Assembly (NCBI GenBank): GCA_947454525.1 | Contig: CANGJM010000021.1 | Coordinates: forward strand, 1-44,961 | Direction of reading: 5' to 3' | Length of the DNA stretch: 44,961 nt | From: Flavobacteriales bacterium | GTDB taxonomy: Bacteria > Bacteroidota > Bacteroidia > Flavobacteriales_D > Crocinitomicaceae | In this document: positions 8,374 through 17,000 of the stretch, piece after piece | How positions within the stretch are numbered: position 1 is the first letter of the stretch | Layout of the letters: every line of letters starts with the position of its first letter | The notes under the pieces: model-generated | The model's input: the letters and a program-made list of their open reading frames with translations, nothing else | Told to the model about the DNA's origin: nothing | The model's database searches: none | Program-made: the position numbers and the translations under genes

Positions 8374-9567
8374 ATGATTTCAATTGACACTTACAACTTC
8401 GGAAGTAAACGCGCATTAGTTCGCGTAGATTTTAATGTGCCCCTTGACAAGGAAACAATGGAAGTAACGGATGACAAACGTATTCGTGCGGCATTGCCTA
8501 CTATTCAACACATATTAAGTGCTGGAGGAAGTGTCATATTGTTGTCTCACTTTGGTCGACCAAAAGAAGGGCCAGAGGAAAAGTTTTCCTTGAAACACAT
8601 CATCAAAACAATTGAAAAAAACATTGGTAAACCTGTAAAATTTGCAGCAGATTGCATCGGTCAAGATGCCATTGATCAAAGTTCTAAACTACAACCGGGA
8701 GAAGTTCTTCTCTTGGAAAACGTTCGTTTTTATGCTGAAGAAACAAAAGGTGATGTAGCCTTTGCTGAGAAGTTGGCAGCTTTAGGTGATTGTTACGTGA
8801 ATGATGCTTTTGGTGCTGCTCATCGAGCACATGCAAGTACGACGCAAATTGCACAATTTTTTCCAAACGATAAAATGGTTGGATTCTTAATGAAATCCGA
8901 ACTGGAAAGTGCGCGAAAAGTGCTGAATCACGCGGAGCGTCCATTCACAGCGATTGTCGGTGGAGCGAAAGTATCCGATAAAGTGTTAATCGTTGAGAAT
9001 TTACTAAACATCGCAGATCACATCATCATCGGTGGAGGAATGTCCTACACGTTTTACAAAGCACAAGGTGGACAAATCGGTCAATCCTTGTGTGAAGATG
9101 AACGTTTAGAGACGTGTCGTGAGATCCTGACAAAAGCCAAAGAAAAAGGTGTCCATATTCATTTACCACAAGACTCTACCATTGCGGACAGATTTGCGTC
9201 CGATGCAGAAACGAAGGTAGCGCCTAGTAATCAAATCCCAGATGGATGGATGGGACTAGACATTGGTACAGAGGCAATCGCTCAATTCCGCGAAGTTTTG
9301 TTGGCAAGCAAAACCATTTTATGGAATGGTCCGATGGGTGTCTTTGAAATGAAAGCCTTCGAAAACGGAACGAAATCCGTGGCAGAAGCTGTAGTAGAAG
9401 CAACAGCAAACGGAGCATTCAGTTTAATCGGTGGTGGCGACAGTGCGGCAGCCGTTCAGAAATTTGGCATGAGCGACCAAGTGAGCTACGTGAGCACAGG
9501 AGGAGGCGCTTTGCTTGAGTATTTTGAAGGAAAAATATTGCCTGGCGTTCAGGCGATTGAAGCTTAA
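8374..9567 (+). CDS. pgk: Phosphoglycerate kinase
   Basis: Transfers the phosphate of 1,3-bisphosphoglycerate to ADP in glycolysis. The 397-residue cytosolic protein has the signature RVDFNVPLD near 17-25 (substrate-binding loop), LLSHFGRP, the helix LLENVRF and the nucleotide-binding C-terminal GGGDSAAAV. Length is normal. It begins MISIDTYNFGSKRALVR at an ATG just after a -7 box. It converges on gapA, the enzyme that makes its substrate; the two stop codons share the four bases TTAA, so the genes are not in one operon although they act in consecutive steps. Confidence 0.98.
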   Translation: MISIDTYNFGSKRALVRVDFNVPLDKETMEVTDDKRIRAALPTIQHILSAGGSVILLSHFGRPKEGPEEKFSLKHIIKTIEKNIGKPVKFAADCIGQDAIDQSSKLQPGEVLLLENVRFYAEETKGDVAFAEKLAALGDCYVNDAFGAAHRAHASTTQIAQFFPNDKMVGFLMKSELESARKVLNHAERPFTAIVGGAKVSDKVLIVENLLNIADHIIIGGGMSYTFYKAQGGQIGQSLCEDERLETCREILTKAKEKGVHIHLPQDSTIADRFASDAETKVAPSNQIPDGWMGLDIGTEAIAQFREVLLASKTILWNGPMGVFEMKAFENGTKSVAEAVVEATANGAFSLIGGGDSAAAVQKFGMSDQVSYVSTGGGALLEYFEGKILPGVQAIEA

Positions 9568-10553
9568 TTAGCTTTTACGACATCTAGGAGGCGGTTGGAA
9601 TATCCCGCTTCGTTATCGTACCAACCTACCACTTTCACTAATCCGTTGAATACCGTTGTTAATTCGGCATCGAAAAGACAGCTGAATGAACTTCCGATGA
9701 CATCACAGGAAACAATTGGATCTTCGGTATAACCAAGGATTCCTTTCATGTCAGTTTCGCTCGCTAATTTCATCGCTGCGTTGATTTGTTCAACAGTTAC
9801 ATTGGACTTTGTCACTAAGGTTAATTCGGTAACGGATCCATCTGCCACTGGGACACGGAAACTTCCACCGGTAATTTTACCTTTCAAGTCAGGAAAAATG
9901 CGTGTAATCGCTTTTGCTGCGCCAGTAGATGTTGGAATGATGCTATTTGCGGCAGCACGAGCACGACGTAAATCTTTGTGCGGCGAATCATGTAAACGTT
10001 GGTCAGAAGTGTAGCTATGAACAGTAGAGATGTATGCCACCTCAATATCCATTAAAGAATTCAATACTTTGACCATTGGAGCAGCGTTATTGGTCGTACA
10101 GGAAGCATTGGAAATCACAGCGTCATTAAAATCAACAGCTGCCTCATTCACTCCCATCACCACTGATGGAATGTCCTCATCGTTTGCCGGAGCTGAGATA
10201 ATCACATTTTTTGCACCTCCAACAAGGTGTTTGGATGCTGCTTCACGGGTTAAGAAAAGTCCGGTAGATTCTAAAACAGTTTCTACGCCATGTTCAGCCC
10301 AAGGAATGAGTTCTGGGTTTCGTTCACTAATGAAGGTAATTTTCTTTCCATTGGAAAAATGTAATTCATTTCCATTGATTTCAAAGGACAAGGAGAAATT
10401 TCCATGAATAGAATCGTACTTCAACAAATGGGCAAGTGTCTTGACGTCAGCTAAATCATTGACTAATGCGACATCTACCTGAGGATCAAGTAAAGCAATA
10501 CGCGTAAAACAACGTCCAATTCGACCAAAACCATTTACACCAACCTTTTTCAT
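9564..10553 (-). CDS. gapA: Type I glyceraldehyde-3-phosphate dehydrogenase
   Basis: Oxidises glyceraldehyde 3-phosphate with NAD and phosphate to 1,3-bisphosphoglycerate. The 329-residue protein has the Rossmann motif GFGRIGR (8-14), an acidic residue in VNDLAD (Asp33) that suits NAD rather than NADP, and the active-site loop SNASCTTNNAAP with Cys152. The C-terminal motif GWYDNEAGYSNRL is complete. It starts at ATG 10553 with a good promoter upstream and ends in the 4-bp stop overlap with pgk. It is a normal catabolic-type enzyme. Whether a second Gap paralogue exists elsewhere cannot be seen here. Confidence 0.97.
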   Translation of the reverse strand: MKKVGVNGFGRIGRCFTRIALLDPQVDVALVNDLADVKTLAHLLKYDSIHGNFSLSFEINGNELHFSNGKKITFISERNPELIPWAEHGVETVLESTGLFLTREAASKHLVGGAKNVIISAPANDEDIPSVVMGVNEAAVDFNDAVISNASCTTNNAAPMVKVLNSLMDIEVAYISTVHSYTSDQRLHDSPHKDLRRARAAANSIIPTSTGAAKAITRIFPDLKGKITGGSFRVPVADGSVTELTLVTKSNVTVEQINAAMKLASETDMKGILGYTEDPIVSCDVIGSSFSCLFDAELTTVFNGLVKVVGWYDNEAGYSNRLLDVVKAN

Positions 10554-10574
10554 TTTTCGAAGTATTTATTCCTA

Positions 10575-10608
10575 CAAAATTACACAACCGTCACGAAATA
10601 GATAACAA
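10575..10608 (-). promoter_or_regulatory. Promoter of gapA (TTG-N23-TAATTTTG)
   Basis: On the minus strand TTG (plus 10606-10608) is followed after 23 bp by TAATTTTG (plus 10575-10582), 21 bp before the gapA ATG. The spacing is at the long end of the range accepted for Flavobacterium promoters. Confidence 0.55.
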
Positions 10609-10616
10609 TTAAAAAG

Positions 10617-10650
10617 AAAAAGTGTTCAAATGACACTTTGAACACTTTTT
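10617..10650 (-). terminator. Terminator of the 10673 lipoprotein gene
   Basis: A perfect 14-bp stem (10617-10630 with 10637-10650) and 6-nt loop. Read on the minus strand it lies 22 bp after the lipoprotein stop and is followed by CTTTTTAATT. Since the arms themselves begin and end in A and T runs, it could work in both directions. It separates the lipoprotein transcript from the gapA promoter. Confidence 0.8.
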
Positions 10651-10672
10651 GGCTTGAATATCAAATAGTTAA

Positions 10673-11503
10673 TCAGTTAAATGTATATGTTTGACCATTT
10701 ACCGTAACGGTAAAAGTGGCATCGCACATTCCATTACCGTAATCAACAACGCGAAGAGGATGGTTTTGAGGAGTGATTTCAATGGTTCCACTAACTGGGA
10801 AACCACATCCAACTTTGATATGTACCGGATTTGTCGTTAGAGAAGTATAGCCACCACCGGATGAAAATGTTCCAGCAGTAGTCCCGGTAATGTCATATTC
10901 ATCATCGAAGCGATTGAAAAGCGTCGTGTTTCCGGCTGTCCATGTTCGAACGCGCGTAGATGTATAATTGACTGTTTCGCCGGAAGTCAATGTTGCAACA
11001 CCGTCAATTTGCACATTAAAATAAGGTTGGCCAGAAGTATTTAAGCCCATATTTTCCACGGTCTTTGTTCCTTCAATTTTAATATCATTTACATAGTAAT
11101 CAACTGGTGTGTGCGTAATGATTGTTCCTTGAGCATGGTAGAAGCCCGTAAATGTGGTAATGATTTTACCTCGTCGCGTTTTTCCATCATTACAATCGCA
11201 GTTGCTGGAACCGTAATCAACCGTTACCGTTTTAACCGATCCAATTGTATCGATGGTAATGATCACATTGCAAGCTGTTTTTTGTGTCAATGGTTTATCT
11301 CCAGGTTGACGAACAATCACACTGCCATTTTTATAATAGACCATGTTACCGGTGATTGCTTGATCAGAAATGTTCGTCATCTCATCAAAAGCGGATTCTA
11401 CTTTGTAGTTCACTTCGGCAGATTGGTCTTTATCGTAACGGAATTTCCCGCAGGCACTTAGTACAAGAGTGATTCCAACACTTAATAGAACGATTTTTTT
11501 CAT
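10673..11503 (-). CDS. Lipoprotein of unknown function
   Basis: A 276-residue protein with a lipoprotein signal (MKKIVLLSVGITLVLSAC, lipid Cys18). The mature part is rich in beta-prone Thr, Val, Gly and Tyr stretches and contains a repeated type of phrase (ITTFTGFYHAQGTIITHTP; TSTRVRTWTAGNTTLF) typical of secreted beta-sandwich or porin-associated proteins. Four cysteines occur in the mature region, including CDC within YGSSNCDCNDGK. I do not recognise the family. It stands alone with its own terminator, and I see no exact -7 box upstream. Outer-membrane anchoring is inferred from the signal only. Confidence 0.7.
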   Translation of the reverse strand: MKKIVLLSVGITLVLSACGKFRYDKDQSAEVNYKVESAFDEMTNISDQAITGNMVYYKNGSVIVRQPGDKPLTQKTACNVIITIDTIGSVKTVTVDYGSSNCDCNDGKTRRGKIITTFTGFYHAQGTIITHTPVDYYVNDIKIEGTKTVENMGLNTSGQPYFNVQIDGVATLTSGETVNYTSTRVRTWTAGNTTLFNRFDDEYDITGTTAGTFSSGGGYTSLTTNPVHIKVGCGFPVSGTIEITPQNHPLRVVDYGNGMCDATFTVTVNGQTYTFN

Positions 11504-11554
11504 AACAAGTAATTTTAAGACACGTTCTTAACGCAAATTTCTTGCCAATATTGC

Positions 11555-12748
11555 TTACAAATTCAACTTCGAACGTACTTCTTTAGAAATACCGTCTTTG
11601 TGCAAATAAATATTGATTGTTTTATATTTAAAGTAGTTTTCAGACACGTATAAATATCCTTTTGGATAATTTGAAGTCCCCCAAGAATTTTTAACAAGGA
11701 AATAATTCACCCCATTTTGGTCTGTATACAATCCAACAATATGCATTCCGTGATCATCTGTCGTTGTTTTATTATCGTACGCTTCTTGACGAAGTTCTTG
11801 CGTAATTTTCAATTCTTTACTTGGTTCTGTAAAGGCATTTGATTTACGTTCAGCTCCGGCAGTATTGAAGTTTTTCTCATCTTTTCCAACTACTTCTACA
11901 CTTTTAGGGTCAGCAGGAACAATTGCGATTCCATTACGGAAGCTAAATCCTTTTTCCGAAACATCTGCACCCCAAGCAATCGTGTACCCATTTTTCAAGG
12001 CTTCAATGGTAACTTGTACTAAATCGTTCATTTCCACATTGTAACTTTCACCCCAAGCCCAGTTATCTGGAATTTCCAAAAGGCATTTTTTGTACATTTC
12101 ATGATTAGTGAAGGATGTCAAAGAAATGTAGTTATCCATGTTCAACTGCAAGTGTTCAGCAAACGATTTTGGCGTATACTTTTTTCCTTCCCATTGGAAT
12201 TCTTTCACATCTTTCCCGATGTTTTTGTCCAGAATTTTGTTGTAGTCTTTCTTCCATGAATCCGAAATTCCCTCCGGAGCACCTAATTTAGGCAGGATGT
12301 CCTGCATGATTTTGTTTAGCTCTGTAAACATTTCGCCATGATTGTAGGTTTCCGTGTTTTCCAATCCCGTGTAATACTCGTAAGGAACAATTCCGTATTT
12401 ACGAATTACTAATGGAATGTCGTGGAATGCTCCACCTTCACCGAAATTCGTTTTTCCATCCATACGGATGTATTTTTCCGCTTTCATTTCGTAGGCTTTG
12501 CGAACGGTATACATTTCTGAGAGCACGATGTTTTTTCCAACACCTAAACGCATTAATTCTGATTCAAAAAAGGACATTCCAGAAAAGGACCAACACGTCC
12601 CTGTTCTACCTTGGCTTTGAACAGGTGTAGCATCCAAATGGACAACTTTTTGAAATTGGTATTTACTCCCTTCTGCATTGGTAACTTGTGCCAATGACAT
12701 CGTTGCACCAAAAAAGATTGGCAACAAAAATTTAATTGTTCTTTTCAT
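11555..12748 (-). CDS. Secreted C1B cysteine peptidase (bleomycin hydrolase/PepC type)
   Basis: A 397-residue papain-fold peptidase of the C1B group. The N-terminus (MKRTIKFLLPIFFGATMSLA) is a signal peptide, so unlike cytosolic bleomycin hydrolase this one should be exported. The catalytic Cys52 is in QGRTGTCWSFS, the His in DDHGMHIVG (His333) and the Asn in VKNSWG (Asn354). C1B enzymes usually act as aminopeptidases within a self-compartmentalised hexamer; whether this secreted form does so is unknown. It lies 8 bp downstream of the HU/SPOR gene in the same direction and may be cotranscribed with it. Confidence 0.88.
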   Translation of the reverse strand: MKRTIKFLLPIFFGATMSLAQVTNAEGSKYQFQKVVHLDATPVQSQGRTGTCWSFSGMSFFESELMRLGVGKNIVLSEMYTVRKAYEMKAEKYIRMDGKTNFGEGGAFHDIPLVIRKYGIVPYEYYTGLENTETYNHGEMFTELNKIMQDILPKLGAPEGISDSWKKDYNKILDKNIGKDVKEFQWEGKKYTPKSFAEHLQLNMDNYISLTSFTNHEMYKKCLLEIPDNWAWGESYNVEMNDLVQVTIEALKNGYTIAWGADVSEKGFSFRNGIAIVPADPKSVEVVGKDEKNFNTAGAERKSNAFTEPSKELKITQELRQEAYDNKTTTDDHGMHIVGLYTDQNGVNYFLVKNSWGTSNYPKGYLYVSENYFKYKTINIYLHKDGISKEVRSKLNL

Positions 12749-12756
12749 GTGTTGAT

Positions 12757-13794
12757 TTATAGTTTACAAATCCAACCTTCGATTCCTTTGGAACTTACTT
12801 TCGATTGAATTGCTTGAATTTCACTTTGATTCGCAGCTGAACCTGCACTTACACGAATGAGGGTCCCACCCGGTAAAATGTGCGCATTGAATCCATCTGC
12901 TTGAAGTTTTTGCACAAAGTTGTTTGCGTTTCTTTCATCAGAAAAACATCCAACAACGTATTCCAAATTTGCTTGAACGATTTCTTGCTGAACAAGCACA
13001 GGTTTCGTTTCTGCATTCGGCAACTTCACTGCAAAAACTGTAGATTCATCGTATTGATATAGTCCGATTTTTCCAGGTTCAACTGCCTTAAGTTGTTCTT
13101 CGATTTTTGATTCGTTTAAGACAATTTTGTTAAACGGAGTCACTTGTTTTTTAGCATACTGTGCTTCTACCTTTCCTCTCAATGGATTAAAGTCCTTGTA
13201 GGAAATGAGTCCCGAATGCAAAACATCTGTTTTCATTGGAATCCAAAACGAATAGAAAGCGAAGGGCAACAAACAAGCGGCTGCGGCATACTTCCAGAAT
13301 TTCGTTGGATTTTTAAGCGTTTGGTCTTCTGTAGTTTCTGGAACGAATTGGATGATCGGTGTTTCCTCTTGAACCGTATTCGGAACAAAGGTCACATTTG
13401 ATAAACCGTAGGAACTCAACAGCAAATTAAAATGTCTGTCTTGTTCGAAACGAACGATTCCATCAGCATCTTTCGAGAAAATTCCGAGTTTTGGAATACT
13501 CACTTGCTTTCCTTGAGCTAAATCCGCATTTAATTTACCTGTGAAATCAGTCAATTGACTTACTCCTTCTTGGTAGTAAAGTCCATTCAAACGTGCATAT
13601 TCCGCCAATACTAATCCATCATCGTTGATCAGATTACGGTTGAACAAAAGTTGTTTGTATGGAGCTTGAAGAATTCCTTTTTCAAAGTCGATTTGAGCCG
13701 AAATGGTTTTCGATACAAATCCACCAAAATTTGGTAAGACCACGCAATTGTGGCGCAAAATTAGTTGACAAATGACTTCTTCAAATGGGATCAT
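12757..13794 (-). CDS. HU-CCDC81 and SPOR domain membrane protein
   Basis: 345 residues. The N-terminal part (about 1-130) has the phrase HNCVVLPNFGGFVSK and later KQVSIPKLGIFSK, matching the bacterial HU-CCDC81 domain pair. A single membrane segment follows (about 167-186), then a linker and a C-terminal SPOR domain (about 275-345, EYVVGCFSDERNANNFVQKLQADGF) that binds denuded peptidoglycan glycan strands. The topology puts the HU-like part in the cytoplasm and SPOR in the periplasm. Proteins with this layout are found in Bacteroidota and may link a cytoplasmic structure to the division site; that role is inferred. Start at ATG 13794, 28 bp downstream of kdsB. Confidence 0.82.
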   Translation of the reverse strand: MIPFEEVICQLILRHNCVVLPNFGGFVSKTISAQIDFEKGILQAPYKQLLFNRNLINDDGLVLAEYARLNGLYYQEGVSQLTDFTGKLNADLAQGKQVSIPKLGIFSKDADGIVRFEQDRHFNLLLSSYGLSNVTFVPNTVQEETPIIQFVPETTEDQTLKNPTKFWKYAAAACLLPFAFYSFWIPMKTDVLHSGLISYKDFNPLRGKVEAQYAKKQVTPFNKIVLNESKIEEQLKAVEPGKIGLYQYDESTVFAVKLPNAETKPVLVQQEIVQANLEYVVGCFSDERNANNFVQKLQADGFNAHILPGGTLIRVSAGSAANQSEIQAIQSKVSSKGIEGWICKL

Positions 13795-13822
13795 TTACCA
13801 AATTTACAAAAGAAAGATGGAA

Positions 13823-14554
13823 TTACAAAAACAGAAGTACATTCTCCACATCTTCCGGCGTATCGATGTTGGGTGTTTCGATGGTTGTTTGCACAACTTT
13901 AATTGGATAACCATGGTACATCCATCTCAGTTGTTCCAAAGATTCCATTTTCTCTAAAGCTGTTGGTGTCAATTGACAAATTTGAGCTAAGGTATTTGCC
14001 CTATATGCGTACAATCCGATGTGTCGTAGAAATGGATAATTCGACAAATATTCTCCCTTAAAATGATGCGAATTTGGCACACAACTTCGACTAAAATAGA
14101 GGGCGTTTTCTTGATGATCAAGAACGATTTTTATTCTGTTTGGATTCAACAGTTCCGCTTCATCGTTTGTTGGAATTCCCAAAGTGGCGATAGAGACATC
14201 AGGATGACTAAATGCACTGAGGAGTTGATCGAGTTGCAATGGATTCACTAATGGCTCATCCCCTTGAATGTTAATGACCACATCGAATCCCGGATTTAAT
14301 GCCGCTACCTCCGCGCAGCGGTCTGTTCCACTTTGGTGCGCTTCATTTGTCAGGCAAACATTTCCACCAAAACGAAGAACCTCATCCACAATTCGTTGAT
14401 CATCCGTTGCAACGACGATTTTTGTCAGTGAATTCGACTTGGATGCACCTTCATAAACCCGTTGTATCATGGACTTTCCCTTTAGGTCAATCAAGGGTTT
14501 TCCGGGAAAACGAGAAGAGGCGTAGCGAGCTGGAATGATTCCGAGTACTTTCAT
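13823..14554 (-). CDS. kdsB: 3-deoxy-manno-octulosonate cytidylyltransferase
   Basis: Activates Kdo with CTP to CMP-Kdo for the inner core of lipopolysaccharide. The 243-residue cytosolic protein begins with the nucleotide-binding segment PARYASSRFPGKPL (8-21) and has INIQGDEP, the Mg/substrate region of the family. Length is normal. Its ATG overlaps the stop codon of the upstream TonB-dependent receptor gene (TAATG arrangement), which suggests coupled translation. Linking an LPS gene to an outer-membrane receptor gene is a plausible envelope operon, but the receptor's substrate is unknown. Confidence 0.95.
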   Translation of the reverse strand: MKVLGIIPARYASSRFPGKPLIDLKGKSMIQRVYEGASKSNSLTKIVVATDDQRIVDEVLRFGGNVCLTNEAHQSGTDRCAEVAALNPGFDVVINIQGDEPLVNPLQLDQLLSAFSHPDVSIATLGIPTNDEAELLNPNRIKIVLDHQENALYFSRSCVPNSHHFKGEYLSNYPFLRHIGLYAYRANTLAQICQLTPTALEKMESLEQLRWMYHGYPIKVVQTTIETPNIDTPEDVENVLLFL

Positions 14555-16938
14555 TAAAATTTCATTTGTAGTTGTGCGATAAAGTTTCTCGGTGGCTGAA
14601 TATCTCCAGGTCGACTTGAATATTCTGCATTCAATAAATTGTTGACAATGAAGCTCACCCGGAAGTTTTCGTTGATTTTATAGGCGATGCGCGCATCAAA
14701 AACCACATTTCCCTTATTGTGCTGTTGCCTGTATTCTTTAAGTCCAGGAAGGATGTAAACCGTACTATTCACCGCCGGATCCAAGTCAGATTCAAACACG
14801 CGGTCGATGTTGCGCATGAAACTATTATAGCGAGAAGAAACGCCAAAACTCCAATCTTTGTAGTTGGCTTCAATATCTGCTTTTGCTAAATGTCTAAATC
14901 GGTATTTCAACATATTTGTTGTCGTGTCTGAATAAGTTGCTGTGTAGAGGTTGTTATTGTTTAAACTAATCGGATTCATGTAAGTATATCCGAGTAGAGA
15001 AATTAATTCTACGTTTCCTAATTTTCCCATTGAATTGAAAGAAAAGTCTAATCCTGAAATTCTTGCCTTCTCCACGTTCTGCGCTTGGAATCCAACCCAA
15101 TCACTTACGTTATAATTCCCGCTAGTCAAGAAAGTAATGTCCTCCGGACTCGGATTAATCGGGTTCAACGGTTTTTGTGAAATTGGATTAAAATACACAA
15201 ATGAGAATTCCATCATATTGCTGTATTGATTGACGAATGCGGCTAAATCTAAATAACCTTTCCAGGAACCAATTTTCACTCCCTGCTTGATTCCGATTTC
15301 ACCTGCCCAACCAATTTCCGGCGTTAGGTATGGATTAGGGAAGATATTTAATGCGCCTACAGAAGTTTGTGTGTATCGTTCAGCAACTGAAGGATAGCGA
15401 ATCCCTTGTCCAAAAGACGCGCGAAGATGCGTAAACTTGGCAGCTTGATAGTGAATTCCAGTTCGAAGAATCGGATAAAAAGGAATCTTGATATTCTTCT
15501 TCTCTGAAATCATAAAATCCGTGTCTCCACTTTTTCCATCCATTTGAAAATATTCCAATCGTGCACCAGCACTGAAGTCCCATTTGCCTTTATGTAATTC
15601 AAGTTGTGAATACAAGGCAAGGTTTTCTGAATTGTGGTCACCGAATAGATTGGAGCGAACGACATTGTAAATATTCGATGCCCCAGATGTTAAGGTTCCA
15701 CCATTTTTAAATTGCTTTTGGATCGAATAATCAGAAAAATAGATCACCGCTCCATTGCTTTGATTTGGATTGTTGATGTTGGTGTTTCGCGCATAATAAA
15801 CACGCGTTTTCAAATGGTGCAAATTGTTCTTTTTATCGATGAATTTCACATACGGATCGATAAACAAGCGCTGACCAAAGTTATATGTAAGCGTTGATGC
15901 TGCATTGCTCGTATCGGCACCTCCACTTGGAACATATCCCAACGAGTCACTTTGCCAGATTAAAAAACTTCCTGTTTTTTGTGCTTGATAATTGTATCCG
16001 ATTCCAGCTTTCAAACGCGTTGCTGTTTTGGGACGAAAATAAATGGTTCCACTTACTCGTGCACGGTTTTCGATCTCCCCTTGACGGTAACCATCGTTTT
16101 TAAACAATGTGGTAGAAATCGTGTATCCCATGTAGCGATTCATTTTGGAATGGTAGGCTTCCACTTGTTGAAACATCGGTGACTTATCCCACCATTTTAA
16201 ACTTGCTCTAGCCGGATCACCATAAATTCCATTTTGGATTTTAATTTTCGTTTCTGGAGTCGATTTTGGTTCTTTTTCCGCCAAGGCAATGACTCCATTT
16301 AAGGCTCCACTTCCGTAAAGTACCGAAGATGCGCCTTTCATCACTTCAATTTGAGATGCTTGTTCCATTGGGATGGCATTCCACTGTGTATCTCCAGCGT
16401 AACCCGAAAGCAAGGGCATTCCGTTCCACAAAAGCAAGACTCGGCTACCCGTTCCGTAGGCAAATCCGGATCCACCGCGAATGCTCACTTGACCATCCAT
16501 GGTGTACACTCCTGGTGTTTGATCTACCGCTTGTTCTAAGTCCGTGATTCCTTTGTTATCGATTAATTGCGGCTTGATGATCTCCATGGAAACAGGAATT
16601 TCTTCAATTACTTGTTTGCGTTTTCCAGCACTTACAACCACTGTTGCCTCGTCCTTGGTTCTTGTTTTCAAGAAAATAGTGATTGGACCAGAGGCTTTAA
16701 TTTCGATGGTATCATTGACAAACTGAATCATGGAAACAATAATTTTCACTGGATATTTTGCAGGAGTTAATGTAAATTCCCCGGCGTAGTTTGTCAGGGT
16801 TTTTTGTCCATCGGAGGACAAGACTTTTACATTTTGGATGGCTTGTTTGTCCTCTGAACTGAAGACTGTTCCAGTAACTTGAGCTTGAACAAGTAAGCTG
16901 AACAAGGTGAAAAACGATGCGAAAAATAATTTATTCAT
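14554..16938 (-). CDS. TonB-dependent receptor with carboxypeptidase-regulatory-like domain (copy A)
   Basis: A 794-residue outer-membrane transporter. After a signal peptide ending near AQA at 18-20 comes a carboxypeptidase-regulatory-like beta domain (about 20-100), a plug domain (about 115-225; MDGQVSIRGGSGFAYGTGSR and GASSVLYGSGALNGVI), and a beta-barrel ending in the aromatic residue Phe. No SusD partner is adjacent, so a siderophore, cobalamin or metal substrate is more likely than polysaccharide, but the sequence does not decide. It is a close paralogue of the gene immediately upstream. Its stop overlaps the kdsB start by one base. Confidence 0.93.
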   Translation of the reverse strand: MNKLFFASFFTLFSLLVQAQVTGTVFSSEDKQAIQNVKVLSSDGQKTLTNYAGEFTLTPAKYPVKIIVSMIQFVNDTIEIKASGPITIFLKTRTKDEATVVVSAGKRKQVIEEIPVSMEIIKPQLIDNKGITDLEQAVDQTPGVYTMDGQVSIRGGSGFAYGTGSRVLLLWNGMPLLSGYAGDTQWNAIPMEQASQIEVMKGASSVLYGSGALNGVIALAEKEPKSTPETKIKIQNGIYGDPARASLKWWDKSPMFQQVEAYHSKMNRYMGYTISTTLFKNDGYRQGEIENRARVSGTIYFRPKTATRLKAGIGYNYQAQKTGSFLIWQSDSLGYVPSGGADTSNAASTLTYNFGQRLFIDPYVKFIDKKNNLHHLKTRVYYARNTNINNPNQSNGAVIYFSDYSIQKQFKNGGTLTSGASNIYNVVRSNLFGDHNSENLALYSQLELHKGKWDFSAGARLEYFQMDGKSGDTDFMISEKKNIKIPFYPILRTGIHYQAAKFTHLRASFGQGIRYPSVAERYTQTSVGALNIFPNPYLTPEIGWAGEIGIKQGVKIGSWKGYLDLAAFVNQYSNMMEFSFVYFNPISQKPLNPINPSPEDITFLTSGNYNVSDWVGFQAQNVEKARISGLDFSFNSMGKLGNVELISLLGYTYMNPISLNNNNLYTATYSDTTTNMLKYRFRHLAKADIEANYKDWSFGVSSRYNSFMRNIDRVFESDLDPAVNSTVYILPGLKEYRQQHNKGNVVFDARIAYKINENFRVSFIVNNLLNAEYSSRPGDIQPPRNFIAQLQMKF

Positions 16939-17000
16939 AATAACGTAGTAGGATGTGAAAATAACGAATTCATCGAGATTTTCGTGTGTTCTGCTCGAAA

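Noticed and set aside
8267..8416. A 50-residue N-terminal extension of the M1 aminopeptidase
   Set aside because: It would overlap the pgk start and promoter and put a charged stretch before a perfect lipoprotein signal. The ATG at 8266 is better.
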